From a virus, in the IMG/VR virus record IMGVR_UViG_3300017963_000197, positions 109,052 to 173,051 of that record: DNA of 64,000 nucleotides, one strand, 5' to 3'. The first letter of the stretch is position 1, and every line of letters begins with the position of its first letter. Shown piece by piece: positions 49,283 through 56,929 of this stretch. Both the position numbers and the translations under genes were made by a program. A model generated the notes under the pieces. That model worked only from the letters and a program-made list of their open reading frames with translations, had not been told where the DNA came from and searched no databases.

Positions 49283-49548
49283 CAGCCGGTGGCTCCGCGC
49301 TTCGACTGGTACGCCTCGCACATGTTCTTGGCTTCGTCGAGGAGACAGCCGGTGCGTTTCCAGTAGGACCGGACGGCTGCCAGGAAATCGCTGGCCACGA
49401 GTTGCTTTTCCTCGTCGGTCAGATCGGGTTCGTCGTACTGATTGACGCTGGTGACGATGTCGCCATGCTGGTCACAGCGGACCTGGAGCGACTGCCCGCT
49501 GGGCGACGTGATGGTGAACTGCTCGTTGTGGGCCAACTTGATCTTCAT
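49282..49548 (-). CDS. Small protein, tandem paralogue 1
   Basis: 88 residues with GGAGGG upstream. QFTITSPSGQSLQVRCDQHGDI, then LTDEEK and a CEAYQS helix align along the whole length with 49590-49874, showing a tandem duplication. Confidence 0.64.
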   Translation of the reverse strand: MKIKLAHNEQFTITSPSGQSLQVRCDQHGDIVTSVNQYDEPDLTDEEKQLVASDFLAAVRSYWKRTGCLLDEAKNMCEAYQSKRGATG

Positions 49549-49589
49549 TTCGTACCCTCCGTTGAAGGTTTCCTCGTTTACTGAAATCC

Positions 49590-49874
49590 TTAGCCCTGGA
49601 CACCCCGGAGAGCCGACCGGTAAGCCTCGCACACGTCCTTGGACTGAACCAGGGACTGGCCGCTGCGGTTCCGGTAGCTCTTGATGGCGGAGATCATCTC
49701 GTTCCGCTCGACCATGCCCTTCTCCGCGTCGGTGAGGTTCGGGGTTGTATTGAAGGCGTGAAGGTCGCCCTCACCGTCACAGTAGAGGCGGTAGGACTCG
49801 CCGTTGGGACCGGTGACGGTCAGTTTTTCGTTGGCCGAGAGATCGACCTTTGAGACGGTAGCGTGGATCTTCAT
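49590..49874 (-). CDS. Small protein, tandem paralogue 2
   Basis: 94 residues. KLTVTGPNGESYRLYCDGEGDL, LTDAEK and VCEAYRS match 49282-49548. The beta-sandwich start and helical end suggest a small globular fold of unknown role. Confidence 0.64.
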   Translation of the reverse strand: MKIHATVSKVDLSANEKLTVTGPNGESYRLYCDGEGDLHAFNTTPNLTDAEKGMVERNEMISAIKSYRNRSGQSLVQSKDVCEAYRSALRGVQG

Positions 49875-50068
49875 ACGGCTGCCTCCGCGAGTCGAAGGGT
49901 CTCCTTGTAGGCCGCGTGCTGATAGCGGTCCAGAATGGCGTCCGCAAAGTACACGGTCCTGGGAAGGCCCTGAACTGAAACAAGGCGATCGAAAACCTCA
50001 CCGTTGAAGTTGATACCGAAGCCGGTCGCCTTCTTGGTGAGTCTCTGTTTTTCGCCGTTGTGCGTCAT
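49871..50068 (-). CDS. Small protein, possibly ribbon-helix-helix
   Basis: 65 residues from the ATG at 50068; an ATG at 50086 is an alternative. FGINFNGEVFDRLVSVQGLPRTVY followed by a helix loosely fits a DNA-binding ribbon-helix-helix. Confidence 0.55.
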   Translation of the reverse strand: MTHNGEKQRLTKKATGFGINFNGEVFDRLVSVQGLPRTVYFADAILDRYQHAAYKETLRLAEAAV

Positions 50069-50111
50069 AATAGGTGTACCCGCCATGGCGGGCGAATCTA
50101 AAGATTGTTTT

Positions 50112-50291
50112 CTAGTGAACCCAGCCGGTCGTAGCTTCCCATCCGTTGCCATTCCAGAGGCATGGCGAGTGGCCATCCTTGGGGACCCGGCGACGGCGCT
50201 CGAACTGAGGCTTGCCGTTGTTCGCCCGGCCGTAGAAGGTGAAGGTGCGATTCTCGAAAAGCAGCGTCCAGAAATGGTAGTTGTTGAGCAT
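50112..50291 (-). CDS. Small basic protein
   Basis: 59 residues. NYHFWTLLFENRTFTFYG then a basic QFERRRRVPK stretch. First gene of the minus operon; start signal weak. Confidence 0.5.
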   Translation of the reverse strand: MLNNYHFWTLLFENRTFTFYGRANNGKPQFERRRRVPKDGHSPCLWNGNGWEATTGWVH

Positions 50292-50369
50292 CGTCACGCC
50301 GTCTCCCGGTGTAGATTGGTCCACTTTTTTGACGCCATGGTTCTATTCGGCCTACACTTGGGCACATAC

Positions 50370-50386
50370 CAATTCAAAGATTATTT
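50370..50386 (+). repeat. 17-nt repeat shared with 48379-48395
   Basis: CAATTCAAAGATTATTT, 18 nt before the start of 50404. Both copies lie between genes. Confidence 0.4.
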
Positions 50387-50403
50387 TCTGGAGCATATCC
50401 CAC

Positions 50404-50763
50404 ATGGCACGACACCGAATCGCAACCAAGCTCGCTCTGTTAGCAGAGCGGATCAGGCACACCCCGGAGCTACAAGAGGACATCGAGCGGATACTCGACG
50501 GCTCCGTCATCCCCGCCCTGGAGCACCTACTAAACGATCGCATCGACTACTTCGGGGTCATGGCCTTGGGCGAAGACGTGACCATCCAGGACTGGTCCGC
50601 CACTCGGAACGCTCCCTTCTATGAGGTCGGTGGACGCCTACGCCGTTGGGGTGATCGCATGGGTCAACTCGGTGAGCGTCAAGACCATGGCGACATCGAC
50701 TGCGACTCATGCCCTGACTGTGATGACGCGAACGTCAAGTCGAGACCACCCTGGCTCAACTGA
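50404..50763 (+). CDS. Helical protein with acidic cysteine-containing end
   Basis: 119 residues. The first 60 are helical. The end has DCDSCPDCDD, a metal-binding candidate. GGTGTAGATT lies about 90 nt upstream, leaving a leader that contains the 17-nt repeat. Confidence 0.6.
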   Translation: MARHRIATKLALLAERIRHTPELQEDIERILDGSVIPALEHLLNDRIDYFGVMALGEDVTIQDWSATRNAPFYEVGGRLRRWGDRMGQLGERQDHGDIDCDSCPDCDDANVKSRPPWLN

Positions 50764-51135
50764 TCGCGGAAACACTACTATATAAGGCTCTCCGCGCCTT
50801 ATCGTATCTAAGAGCCTACGTTTTCGGAAATTATTTTTTCGTGAGTTGATAAAATCAACTGGCGGATAGATAGGATAAATTTATATTATCTATCCGTTCG
50901 AGCGAAAGCCGCAAAGGCATGGCAAATATACAATATAAATACACCTCCGTGTCCCCACAAAAATGCCGTTATATGTGTAATCCAAGTCCGTGGAATCATG
51001 GCGGATTTCTCTCAAAAACCGTGCCATTCCTGTCCGTCCGATTTCCCAGATATTTCCAATTGAACGCTTGATTTCTGACGAGAACTCCTACACCGGTTTT
51101 TCTTACAGTTTCCTGGTTTGAGGAGTAGACTAGAT
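50764..51135 (+). promoter_or_regulatory. Intergenic promoter region with palindromes
   Basis: About 370 nt, AT-rich, no gene. AGTTGATAAAATCAACT (50844-50860) is followed by CGGATAGAT/ATCTATCCG inverted arms (50863-50871, 50888-50896) that enclose TTTATATTATCTATCC, the motif also at 11911 and 43132. A minus-strand GGTGTAGGA lies near 51095. Confidence 0.55.
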
Positions 51136-51480
51136 ATGGGCAAGGCGAAACTCACGAAGGTTCAGCAAGAGCTTCTTGAGAGACTCAAGGCGTTCGGCCG
51201 TCCTTACACCCGGACTGTAACAAGGGAGAAAGACCGCAAGCCTACCCGGAAGAACCCCGCTGAGAGACGGCTGGCCGGTTACTGGAAAGAGGAGGAAATC
51301 TGGCGCAACGGGCTAGAGCGGTACAGAGAAGAGCACAGCCACCCCAGCGTCCACGAACAGGTTTTGAGGGCGCTCGTGGAGAAGGGGTACCTGGAGTACG
51401 AGCACACGGGCGGCGGCACCTGGATTCTGTCGGTTGGCGAGTCATTCATCCAGACCTGGAAGGTAAAGGAGTCGATATGA
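51136..51480 (+). CDS. Winged-helix-like small protein
   Basis: 114 residues from the ATG at 51136. A basic N-terminus is followed by EQVLRALVEKGYLEYEHTGGGTWILS, the turn-and-wing end of a winged helix. Possible regulator at the head of the 51-63 kb transcription unit. Confidence 0.58.
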   Translation: MGKAKLTKVQQELLERLKAFGRPYTRTVTREKDRKPTRKNPAERRLAGYWKEEEIWRNGLERYREEHSHPSVHEQVLRALVEKGYLEYEHTGGGTWILSVGESFIQTWKVKESI

Positions 51481-51728
51481 AGAACACCCGAATGATGCTG
51501 GGTTCCAAAAAGGATTCAGCCGAACGAAGACTCCGGAGTAACATCGAGGAGTGGCAGGTTCGACTTCCCAGGCTTCTGAAAGCTCTGAACAACGGTTCAG
51601 AGGCCGACGTGTCGTTCCTACAGCACGCAGCCTCCATGGCCGAAGACGCTGCGACCTACAACGCCATCCGTGATGCCATGGCCATGATGGACGCCGAAAC
51701 CCGGCTCGAAGAGAAGGCCGACCGATGA
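51477..51728 (+). CDS. Helical protein
   Basis: 83 residues, helix-rich, ATGA coupling on both sides. Function unknown. Confidence 0.6.
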   Translation: MKNTRMMLGSKKDSAERRLRSNIEEWQVRLPRLLKALNNGSEADVSFLQHAASMAEDAATYNAIRDAMAMMDAETRLEEKADR

Positions 51729-52018
51729 GACAACCGCCATACAAACGTCAGCCGAAGATTCGCTGGCGCAAGAAAAAGCTGAAAGTTGGGGAGCGGGTCT
51801 GCGGCTGTACCCGGCCGGATGCGTGGGGCGTTGTCACTGCCATCAACCAAGAACTCCCGGACCCGGCCTTCTGTACGGTCGTGTGGGATGCCGACCCCAA
51901 ACAGAAGCCGCGAGAGGAGCATTGTCAGAGCCTCAGAACCCACGGCGAGCCGTTCAACGAGTTCCAAGAAGCGACGTTCGGCAAGGGCGGTAAATACCTG
52001 GACCCGAAAGCGGTGTAG
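51725..52018 (+). CDS. Small KOW/SH3-like protein
   Basis: 97 residues. Basic start, then VGERVCGCTRPDAWGVVTAI and CTVVWDAD, the strand pattern of a small beta barrel. Confidence 0.6.
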   Translation: MRQPPYKRQPKIRWRKKKLKVGERVCGCTRPDAWGVVTAINQELPDPAFCTVVWDADPKQKPREEHCQSLRTHGEPFNEFQEATFGKGGKYLDPKAV

Positions 52019-52026
52019 CCTAACCC
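52012..52026 (+). promoter_or_regulatory. Leaderless-type promoter
   Basis: GGTGTAGC plus CTAACCC directly abut the ATG at 52027; the element overlaps the stop of the previous gene. Confidence 0.5.
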
Positions 52027-52350
52027 ATGTCCAAACTTTCCTTCGAAGTGACCGAGCAAGGGCGTCAACTCGTCCTCAAGCAAGACATCGAGCCATTCAT
52101 GGAGTGGGTTCGTACCAACCTCCCGTACCTGGACCACGAAGAAGTCGAGAAATCCTTTCGGATGGTCTTCACCGTCGGGGACGTGGGCCGTGCCCTCAAG
52201 CTCTACAAGGCCATGGTCGATGGCTATGACCCGGCCGCTCCGGTCAAGGCGTTAGCCGGGTGTACATTTACGTTACTATGGAAGACGGCCATCCTTGTCG
52301 GGGCCATAGGCGGATGCGTCTATCTCTACCACGTCCTGACCGGGCAATGA
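52027..52350 (+). CDS. Protein with C-terminal membrane anchor
   Basis: 107 residues. Soluble helical part, then a hydrophobic helix at 82-103 (LLWKTAILVGAIGGCVYLYHV). Tail-anchored topology predicted. Confidence 0.6.
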   Translation: MSKLSFEVTEQGRQLVLKQDIEPFMEWVRTNLPYLDHEEVEKSFRMVFTVGDVGRALKLYKAMVDGYDPAAPVKALAGCTFTLLWKTAILVGAIGGCVYLYHVLTGQ

Positions 52351-52353
52351 CGC

Positions 52354-52578
52354 ATGGCGCTGGACCAACGGATACCTGCCCCTGGCTACATCGTTTGCGT
52401 CAAATGCGACCACCTCTGGGTCACGTACTATACGAGTCCGACTCTCCTTTGCGAGCGTTGCAAGACCAATCCCCTGTGTTGGGCCTGTCCCTCTGATACC
52501 CTCATATGCCCTGGCTCGTGTGAGCATCAACGGGAGCCGGGGACCTCTCCTCTAACCCTCTGGGACCACGTGAGGTAG
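52354..52578 (+). CDS. CWDCP-family zinc protein with LWDHV tag
   Basis: 74 residues. CVKCDHLWV, CERCKTNPLCWACP and CPGSCEH form the six-to-eight-cysteine pattern of a family with paralogues at 52931, 53550, 53980 and 55141. Ends LTLWDHVR. Confidence 0.7.
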   Translation: MALDQRIPAPGYIVCVKCDHLWVTYYTSPTLLCERCKTNPLCWACPSDTLICPGSCEHQREPGTSPLTLWDHVR

Positions 52579-52582
52579 CCAT

Positions 52583-52873
52583 TTGGACCATCTAGAAGCC
52601 ATCCTCCGTAGGCTCCACTCCCTGGAACGTGCCAACAAGCGTCTGACACGGCGCGTCTCGACGCTGGAGAATCAAGTAGCCGTGGCCCCTCCCTGTCCAG
52701 GCCCTACCGCTTTTGACTCCTCCATCGAGGTTGTCTGCCCTACCTGCAAGGCCAAGCCCTTCGAGCCATGTGTCACTGCCTCTGGTTCCAAGCCGGGCAC
52801 TGTCCTTCATTACATTCATTCTCCCCGTGGCGATTTGTTCCGGCGTGCCAAGCGGGCTAAACGTAAGAAGTGA
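52583..52873 (+). CDS. Coiled-coil zinc-finger protein
   Basis: 96 residues from a TTG. An N-terminal coiled coil is followed by CPTCKAKPFEPC and H-x3-H, a zinc-finger type seen in phage small proteins. Basic end, no tag. Confidence 0.6.
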   Translation: MDHLEAILRRLHSLERANKRLTRRVSTLENQVAVAPPCPGPTAFDSSIEVVCPTCKAKPFEPCVTASGSKPGTVLHYIHSPRGDLFRRAKRAKRKK

Positions 52874-52930
52874 TACTAAATCCGGCGCGTGCTCGACGCT
52901 TCCCGGCCGTTCGGTGTAACATTTGATAAT

Positions 52931-53173
52931 ATGCTCCCTCCCGTTTGTTTCGAATGCGGTCGTGTCCATGTCGCTGTGAGAAAAGCTCCCCGTGACAGCA
53001 TGGGTCTTTGCCAGCGTTGTCTTGGTAATCCTCATTGCTGGGACTGCCCTGACGATGCTCTGGCCACGGGTATTATTTGCCCCGGTCCCGGCCCTGGTGT
53101 GTGCGACCACGTACGGAGTAGCTTCACTCTATGGCGGGCCTTAAAATCAACTTCCGACGCGGGGCGGCCATGA
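52931..53173 (+). CDS. CWDCP-family zinc protein with degenerate LWRAL tag
   Basis: 80 residues from the ATG 8 nt after GGTGTAACAT. CFECGRVHV, CQRCLGNPHCWDCP and CPG...CDH define the family. The tag region reads FTLWRALKSTSDAGRP and runs into the junction repeat that carries the next start. Confidence 0.68.
   Translation: MLPPVCFECGRVHVAVRKAPRDSMGLCQRCLGNPHCWDCPDDALATGIICPGPGPGVCDHVRSSFTLWRALKSTSDAGRP
53152..53173 (+). repeat. Stop-start junction repeat, first of six
   Basis: CCGACGCGGGGCGGCCATGA encodes SDAGRP-stop of one gene and the ATG of the next. Copies end at 53173, 53807, 53983, 54636 and 54869; a degenerate one ends near 53553. Several are preceded by TATCAACT or AATCAACT. Confidence 0.7.
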
Positions 53174-53550
53174 GTAACCGTTCTCCCATCCCCTATTGCC
53201 TTCACTGCAAGGAATGGCTCCGTCCGGAACAACTCGTGGAGCATTACCCAGACACTCCGGGGACCGAATATCTTTGCGCCCTTTGTTTCAAGCGGCTCCC
53301 TTTGGCCAGTAAGCGTCCCAGTGTCCTGGGGCACGTCAGGTGCCCTCGATGTGGGTCCATGGCGTCCGAACAGTGGAGGAATGCTACCGTCGATATCGGC
53401 GGTAGCAATACCCTGACCTTTTTCGAGTGCGGCACGAGGGTTCTCGACTTCCCTCTGGGCCTGAACCATCCACATGCGGTTCATCATGGCAGCGGTTGTA
53501 TCAGCACCACTCTCTGGGACCATATTACTAACTCCGACGGGGGTCCCTGA
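53170..53550 (+). CDS. Zinc protein with LWDHI tag
   Basis: 126 residues. CLHCKEWL, CALC, CPRCG and a further cysteine indicate two zinc sites. Ends TTLWDHITNSDGGP, tag plus junction-repeat codons. Confidence 0.66.
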   Translation: MSNRSPIPYCLHCKEWLRPEQLVEHYPDTPGTEYLCALCFKRLPLASKRPSVLGHVRCPRCGSMASEQWRNATVDIGGSNTLTFFECGTRVLDFPLGLNHPHAVHHGSGCISTTLWDHITNSDGGP

Positions 53551-53807
53551 TGTCTCTTTGCGCACAATGCGGCCAAGTCTGGACCACCCCCGCTCATTGG
53601 AGAGGTCTCCATGTCTGGGCAGACGCTCCGGTGAAAGGCGAGCGTCGATGCTGGCGATGTCAGGGCGACCCCTTGTGTCTGGACTGCCCCGCCGCAATCC
53701 TGATATCCACAATCTCCCACACCTGTCCGTCCGAACCTGAGGAGTGTTTCCACCGGGCCAAGCCATTGACATTATGGGGTGCCATTTCCGACGCGGGGCG
53801 GCTATGA
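53550..53807 (+). CDS. CWDCP-family zinc protein with degenerate LWGAI tag
   Basis: 85 residues. CAQCGQVWT, CWRCQGDPLCLDCP and CPSEPEECFH belong to the family; the loop before CWRC is longer. Ends LTLWGAISDAGRL. Confidence 0.66.
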   Translation: MSLCAQCGQVWTTPAHWRGLHVWADAPVKGERRCWRCQGDPLCLDCPAAILISTISHTCPSEPEECFHRAKPLTLWGAISDAGRL

Positions 53808-53983
53808 AACTATACGTACGTGAAGGTTGGTTGACTGGCTTCGTAACCGGGGCCTTCATAGTTGCTGCCACCACACTCATGAGTGAAAAGCATTGGGTCC
53901 CGGCGACCGTCTTCATGGTCCTCTCCCTTGGGATAATGGCCCTCGAACTCTATGTAGCTAACTCCGACGCGGGGCGGCCATGA
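53804..53983 (+). CDS. Tiny membrane protein between junction repeats
   Basis: 59 residues with two hydrophobic helices (GFVTGAFIVAATTLM and VFMVLSLGIMALELYV). It is bounded on both sides by the junction repeat and ends SDAGRP without an LWDHL tag. Confidence 0.6.
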   Translation: MKLYVREGWLTGFVTGAFIVAATTLMSEKHWVPATVFMVLSLGIMALELYVANSDAGRP

Positions 53984-54399
53984 AGTCTCCTCACTCATAT
54001 TGGTCATGCCTCAGTGAGGACGAGAAGAAGTTCATCCTCTCTTTGGCCGCTAATCTCTCCAAGACGCTTGGCATCGAGCACCCTCCCGGAGTTAATATTA
54101 TCAAGTACGCCATGACCTCACTTATCCAGGACGTTCACTCCCACCGGGACATCAAGACTCAAAAGCCTCCCGCTCCGGATGGTGTTCTCGCCTGTCTCAA
54201 GTGCTCCCAGGTTTGGGTCCCGGCCGGGACTCTCTACTGCCAGCGGTGTGAGGGTAATCCCCTGTGTTGGGACTGCCCTGCCCAAAACCCTGACTGGCGG
54301 ACCGGGCATTCCCTCGTGTGCCGTGGCTCATGCGACGACCAGAAGAAAACTATTTGGGAGCACTTGATAAAATCAACTACCGACTTGGAATCGGTTTAA
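53980..54399 (+). CDS. Two-domain protein: helical part plus CWDCP zinc part with IWEHL tag
   Basis: 139 residues. The helical first 60 residues resemble no relative. Residues about 68-125 are the CWDCP zinc unit (CLKCSQVWV, CQRCEGNPLCWDCP, CRGSC). The tag KTIWEHLIK is encoded over a TTGATAAAATCAACT sequence (54364-54378). Confidence 0.66.
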   Translation: MKSPHSYWSCLSEDEKKFILSLAANLSKTLGIEHPPGVNIIKYAMTSLIQDVHSHRDIKTQKPPAPDGVLACLKCSQVWVPAGTLYCQRCEGNPLCWDCPAQNPDWRTGHSLVCRGSCDDQKKTIWEHLIKSTTDLESV

Positions 54400-54414
54400 C
54401 CCAGAGAGTGATTA

Positions 54415-54636
54415 ATGGCTTGTTCCCTCTGTAACGGCACCAAGCGTATCAAGATGCAGTTCTCCTTACCTACCGAGAGTGAGGCGGCCCGGCTTGCCGA
54501 ACTCGACCCCGACACTCCCATATACCGTGACCCCGTGGCCATGGGCCTTACCCTTCCCAAGCCGTTACGCGAGGACTTGGAGCAAGGTTGGGACAGGGAG
54601 TGCCCCCGTTGCTCTTCCGACGCGGGGCGGCCATGA
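54415..54636 (+). CDS. Zinc protein ending in junction repeat
   Basis: 73 residues. CSLCNGTK and CPRCSSD are the outer cysteine pairs of a small zinc ribbon of CxxC..CxxC type. Ends SDAGRP; no LWDHL tag. Confidence 0.62.
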   Translation: MACSLCNGTKRIKMQFSLPTESEAARLAELDPDTPIYRDPVAMGLTLPKPLREDLEQGWDRECPRCSSDAGRP

Positions 54637-54869
54637 CCATCTATTGCTACAACCGGTTCAAGGAGGATGGCGTTGGTCCTAATATTTACCACGCTCTGAA
54701 AGCGACCTTCATGAGCACGGGCGACAGTAATCGAACCCACTGTGGCGTGGATCTCCCGTCTTCCGTTATCCGTGTTACCGAGTGGCCGCCCAAGGGGATG
54801 CGTAAGTGCAAGCGATGTTTCCGTGACCTTTGGGACCATATTATCAACTCCGAAGCGGGGCGATCATGA
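54633..54869 (+). CDS. CKRCFRDLW-family zinc protein with LWDHI tag
   Basis: 78 residues. NIYHALKA, THCGVDL and KCKRCFRDLWDH align with 61295-61501: a histidine and three cysteines likely bind zinc directly before the tag. Ends DLWDHIINSEAGRS. Confidence 0.7.
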   Translation: MTIYCYNRFKEDGVGPNIYHALKATFMSTGDSNRTHCGVDLPSSVIRVTEWPPKGMRKCKRCFRDLWDHIINSEAGRS

Positions 54870-55132
54870 CCGGTATCGTTTGGCAAGACATGGTAGTCGC
54901 GGGCGCTAACCTGCTATTCGCCTACTCCATTCTCACTCAAGTCGTCCATGGCTTCCGGGAGAAGAAGGGCTTCATCCTCCTACGTACCTCAGGGCCGACC
55001 ACTCTGGGTTTGTACGCCATGGCTGTCGCTTTCTTCACCATCCCCCTCTTCTACTCCGCCTCAGTGGCCGCGTTCAATGCGACCCTCTGGCTTCTCCTCT
55101 TCATCCAACGGCTCATTTACGAGAAGGCGTAG
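54866..55132 (+). CDS. Small multi-pass membrane protein
   Basis: 88 residues with three hydrophobic segments (about 7-27, 44-63, 65-83). The pattern resembles a small membrane protein found in many phages. No tag. Confidence 0.65.
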   Translation: MTGIVWQDMVVAGANLLFAYSILTQVVHGFREKKGFILLRTSGPTTLGLYAMAVAFFTIPLFYSASVAAFNATLWLLLFIQRLIYEKA

Positions 55133-55140
55133 TTGATAAA

Positions 55141-55359
55141 ATGCCTCTGTGTTCTCGTTGCGAACGTATCTGGGTCCCCAAGAGGGCCGTGACCGAACAC
55201 GGCGATTACGTTTGCCTCCGTTGCAAGAGCGACCCCTGGTGTTGGGACTGCCCTGCCAAGTCGGTCCCGCCTTTCCAAACCGGGCACATCTGTAAGGACG
55301 GCTGTGTTCACCGCCGCCCGCCCCTGACCCTCTGGGCCGCCCTTTCGGGGGGCGACTGA
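55141..55359 (+). CDS. CWDCP-family zinc protein with degenerate LWAAL tag
   Basis: 72 residues. CSRCERIWVP, CLRCKSDPWCWDCP, CKDGCVH. Ends LTLWAALSGGD. TTGATAAA lies between it and the previous stop. Confidence 0.68.
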   Translation: MPLCSRCERIWVPKRAVTEHGDYVCLRCKSDPWCWDCPAKSVPPFQTGHICKDGCVHRRPPLTLWAALSGGD

Positions 55360-55583
55360 TGGCTTGGGTCGAAGTCGATGGTCCCACCAGCACCTTTCCA
55401 AAGGAGGACATCCTTGGTTTCTGCGACATTTGCAGACGTAAGATTACCCGCACCTCCGGTCAACTCCGAGGTGTCGCCTTTATGGGCCGCACGGGTGTCG
55501 TTTGCTCCGACGAGTGTCACAACAAGTGGCAGAAGAGCTTTGGCCCCAAGGACCTCTGGGACCATCTTTTGGAGGACGATTAG
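55359..55583 (+). CDS. Treble-clef zinc protein with LWDHL tag
   Basis: 74 residues. CDICRRKI and VCSDEC follow the CxxC...CSxxC pattern (FCS/MYM-like) recurring in this island. Ends KDLWDHLLEDD. Confidence 0.7.
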   Translation: MAWVEVDGPTSTFPKEDILGFCDICRRKITRTSGQLRGVAFMGRTGVVCSDECHNKWQKSFGPKDLWDHLLEDD

Positions 55584-55879
55584 TGGACTGGTGGACATCA
55601 GAATCCCAGAGGCTCCGTAAGTCGTGGAACCGAGCCAGATACAAGCCTCGTTGCCGTGTCTGCGGTGCCGTCTGGACCACCGTGGAGAAGGCCAAGGGTT
55701 GCGAACGTAGCCACGGATACGGACACTATTCCGTGGTGAGCGGGGTGACTGCCCTTTGCCCTCTATGTAAACAGTCGTTCACCCCTGAGTTCGCCGGTCA
55801 ACAATACTGTGCTCACGATTGTGGTCACTACCCACCCCTGACATTATGGAGAGCGTTGAGAGTTGATTTTATCAACTAA
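55583..55879 (+). CDS. Cysteine/histidine-rich protein with LWRAL tag variant
   Basis: 98 residues from a GTG (TAGTG). CRVCGAVWT, CPLCKQSF and CAHDCGH give two probable zinc sites. The end LTLWRALRVDFIN is encoded over the palindrome AGTTGATTTTATCAACT (55861-55877). Confidence 0.64.
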   Translation: MDWWTSESQRLRKSWNRARYKPRCRVCGAVWTTVEKAKGCERSHGYGHYSVVSGVTALCPLCKQSFTPEFAGQQYCAHDCGHYPPLTLWRALRVDFIN

Positions 55880-55886
55880 GGGTCCC

Positions 55887-55924
55887 GGTGTAAGAATACC
55901 TAGAAGCGATAGCTTTTTCGGATA
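55887..55924 (+). promoter_or_regulatory. Promoter between tag-gene blocks
   Basis: GGTGTAAGAAT lies 27 nt before the ATG at 55925, directly after the palindrome AGTTGATTTTATCAACT. Confidence 0.45.
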
Positions 55925-56176
55925 ATGAAGCTAGACGATCACAAGTTCAGACGGACTTCGAGTCCCATCCTCCGGAAGCGGTACTCGTGGCATATTATGG
56001 AACGAGACGACAACATTCCCGTGTGCAAGCGGTACTTCGTGCCCGTTGGCGACCAAAAGTACGAAGAGGAGGTGAACACTCTCGAAGGGATCAAGGGCAA
56101 AGTTTGCAAGAAGTGTTCTCAGATAGTCTCCCAGCGTATGTCTCTCTGGGACCATTTGGCGCGAGGCGAGACATGA
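55925..56176 (+). CDS. Small zinc protein with LWDHL tag
   Basis: 83 residues. YSWHIME with a single cysteine and KVCKKCSQIV resemble the MKVFR/KWHI family. Ends MSLWDHLARGET. Confidence 0.66.
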   Translation: MKLDDHKFRRTSSPILRKRYSWHIMERDDNIPVCKRYFVPVGDQKYEEEVNTLEGIKGKVCKKCSQIVSQRMSLWDHLARGET

Positions 56177-56445
56177 AAGGCTATGCGTTCAAAGACGGCC
56201 CGGTCGTCAGAGTCGTTATCACAGCCGACATGGACAAGGCCCTCCGGAGGCTCGAAGAGATCACGGGCGAGCGGATTAACCGTCACGAGATAGTCATCCT
56301 CGATGAAGACTCCGTCCTGACGATTGAGTACCACGTAGACTTCGACGGGCTTCTGGCCCCGCTTTGCCCCGACAACGTCACCATCACCGATGACAAGACC
56401 CGAGTCCTTTGGGACCACGTCTCCGAGACGGGAGGCGACGAATGA
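56173..56445 (+). CDS. Alpha/beta protein with LWDHV tag
   Basis: 90 residues. VVRVVITADMDKALRRLEEITGE is a beta-alpha unit, followed by beta strands. Ends RVLWDHVSETGGDE. ATGA coupling both sides. Confidence 0.66.
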   Translation: MKGYAFKDGPVVRVVITADMDKALRRLEEITGERINRHEIVILDEDSVLTIEYHVDFDGLLAPLCPDNVTITDDKTRVLWDHVSETGGDE

Positions 56446-56687
56446 GGGCCTACATCTGGCAAGACGCCATGGAGACCGTGGTTGTTATGGCCTCAAGTGG
56501 GATAGAGGCCGCCGTTCACGTTTGCGAGGTCATCAAAGCACCTGTCAAGCCCTCCGATCTCGTCTCCGTGTGTGTGGACCAGACCGTGACAATTCCTTAC
56601 AACAAGAAACGAGACCCCGTATACACAAGGCATAGAAGACGTTCGAGTAAGCCACTCCTCTGGGATCACTTGACGGACGGCAAATGA
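56442..56687 (+). CDS. Small protein with LWDHL tag
   Basis: 81 residues, alpha/beta start, basic linker (RHRRRSSKP), end LLWDHLTDGK. Confidence 0.66.
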   Translation: MRAYIWQDAMETVVVMASSGIEAAVHVCEVIKAPVKPSDLVSVCVDQTVTIPYNKKRDPVYTRHRRRSSKPLLWDHLTDGK

Positions 56688-56929
56688 GTAAACGGTATTA
56701 CAAGATTCAGATCTTCCAGAGGGACGTTAATCACCCGGACCAGGGTACGTGGGCAGACTTCCCGTTAGCCGGGACAATGGGCTACGACGTGATCCCGTCC
56801 TCTTTTACCACCCACAACGCGGCTAAAGACATCGTGCGACGATGGGCGCTGAAGCCAGAGGACGGCTACCGGATAATCGAGTGTGAGGGGGCGGACCTCT
56901 TCGATCACCTGAGGTGCGACAATGCCTAA
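56684..56929 (+). CDS. Beta-rich protein with LFDHL tag
   Basis: 81 residues. YYKIQIFQRDVN and a helix-containing middle. Ends ADLFDHLRCDNA, with F replacing W. Confidence 0.65.
   Translation: MSKRYYKIQIFQRDVNHPDQGTWADFPLAGTMGYDVIPSSFTTHNAAKDIVRRWALKPEDGYRIIECEGADLFDHLRCDNA

Noticed and set aside
50004-50624. 206-codon plus-strand frame overlapping 50404
   Set aside because: Crosses the minus-strand operon start and ends in arginine-rich out-of-frame sequence of 50404.
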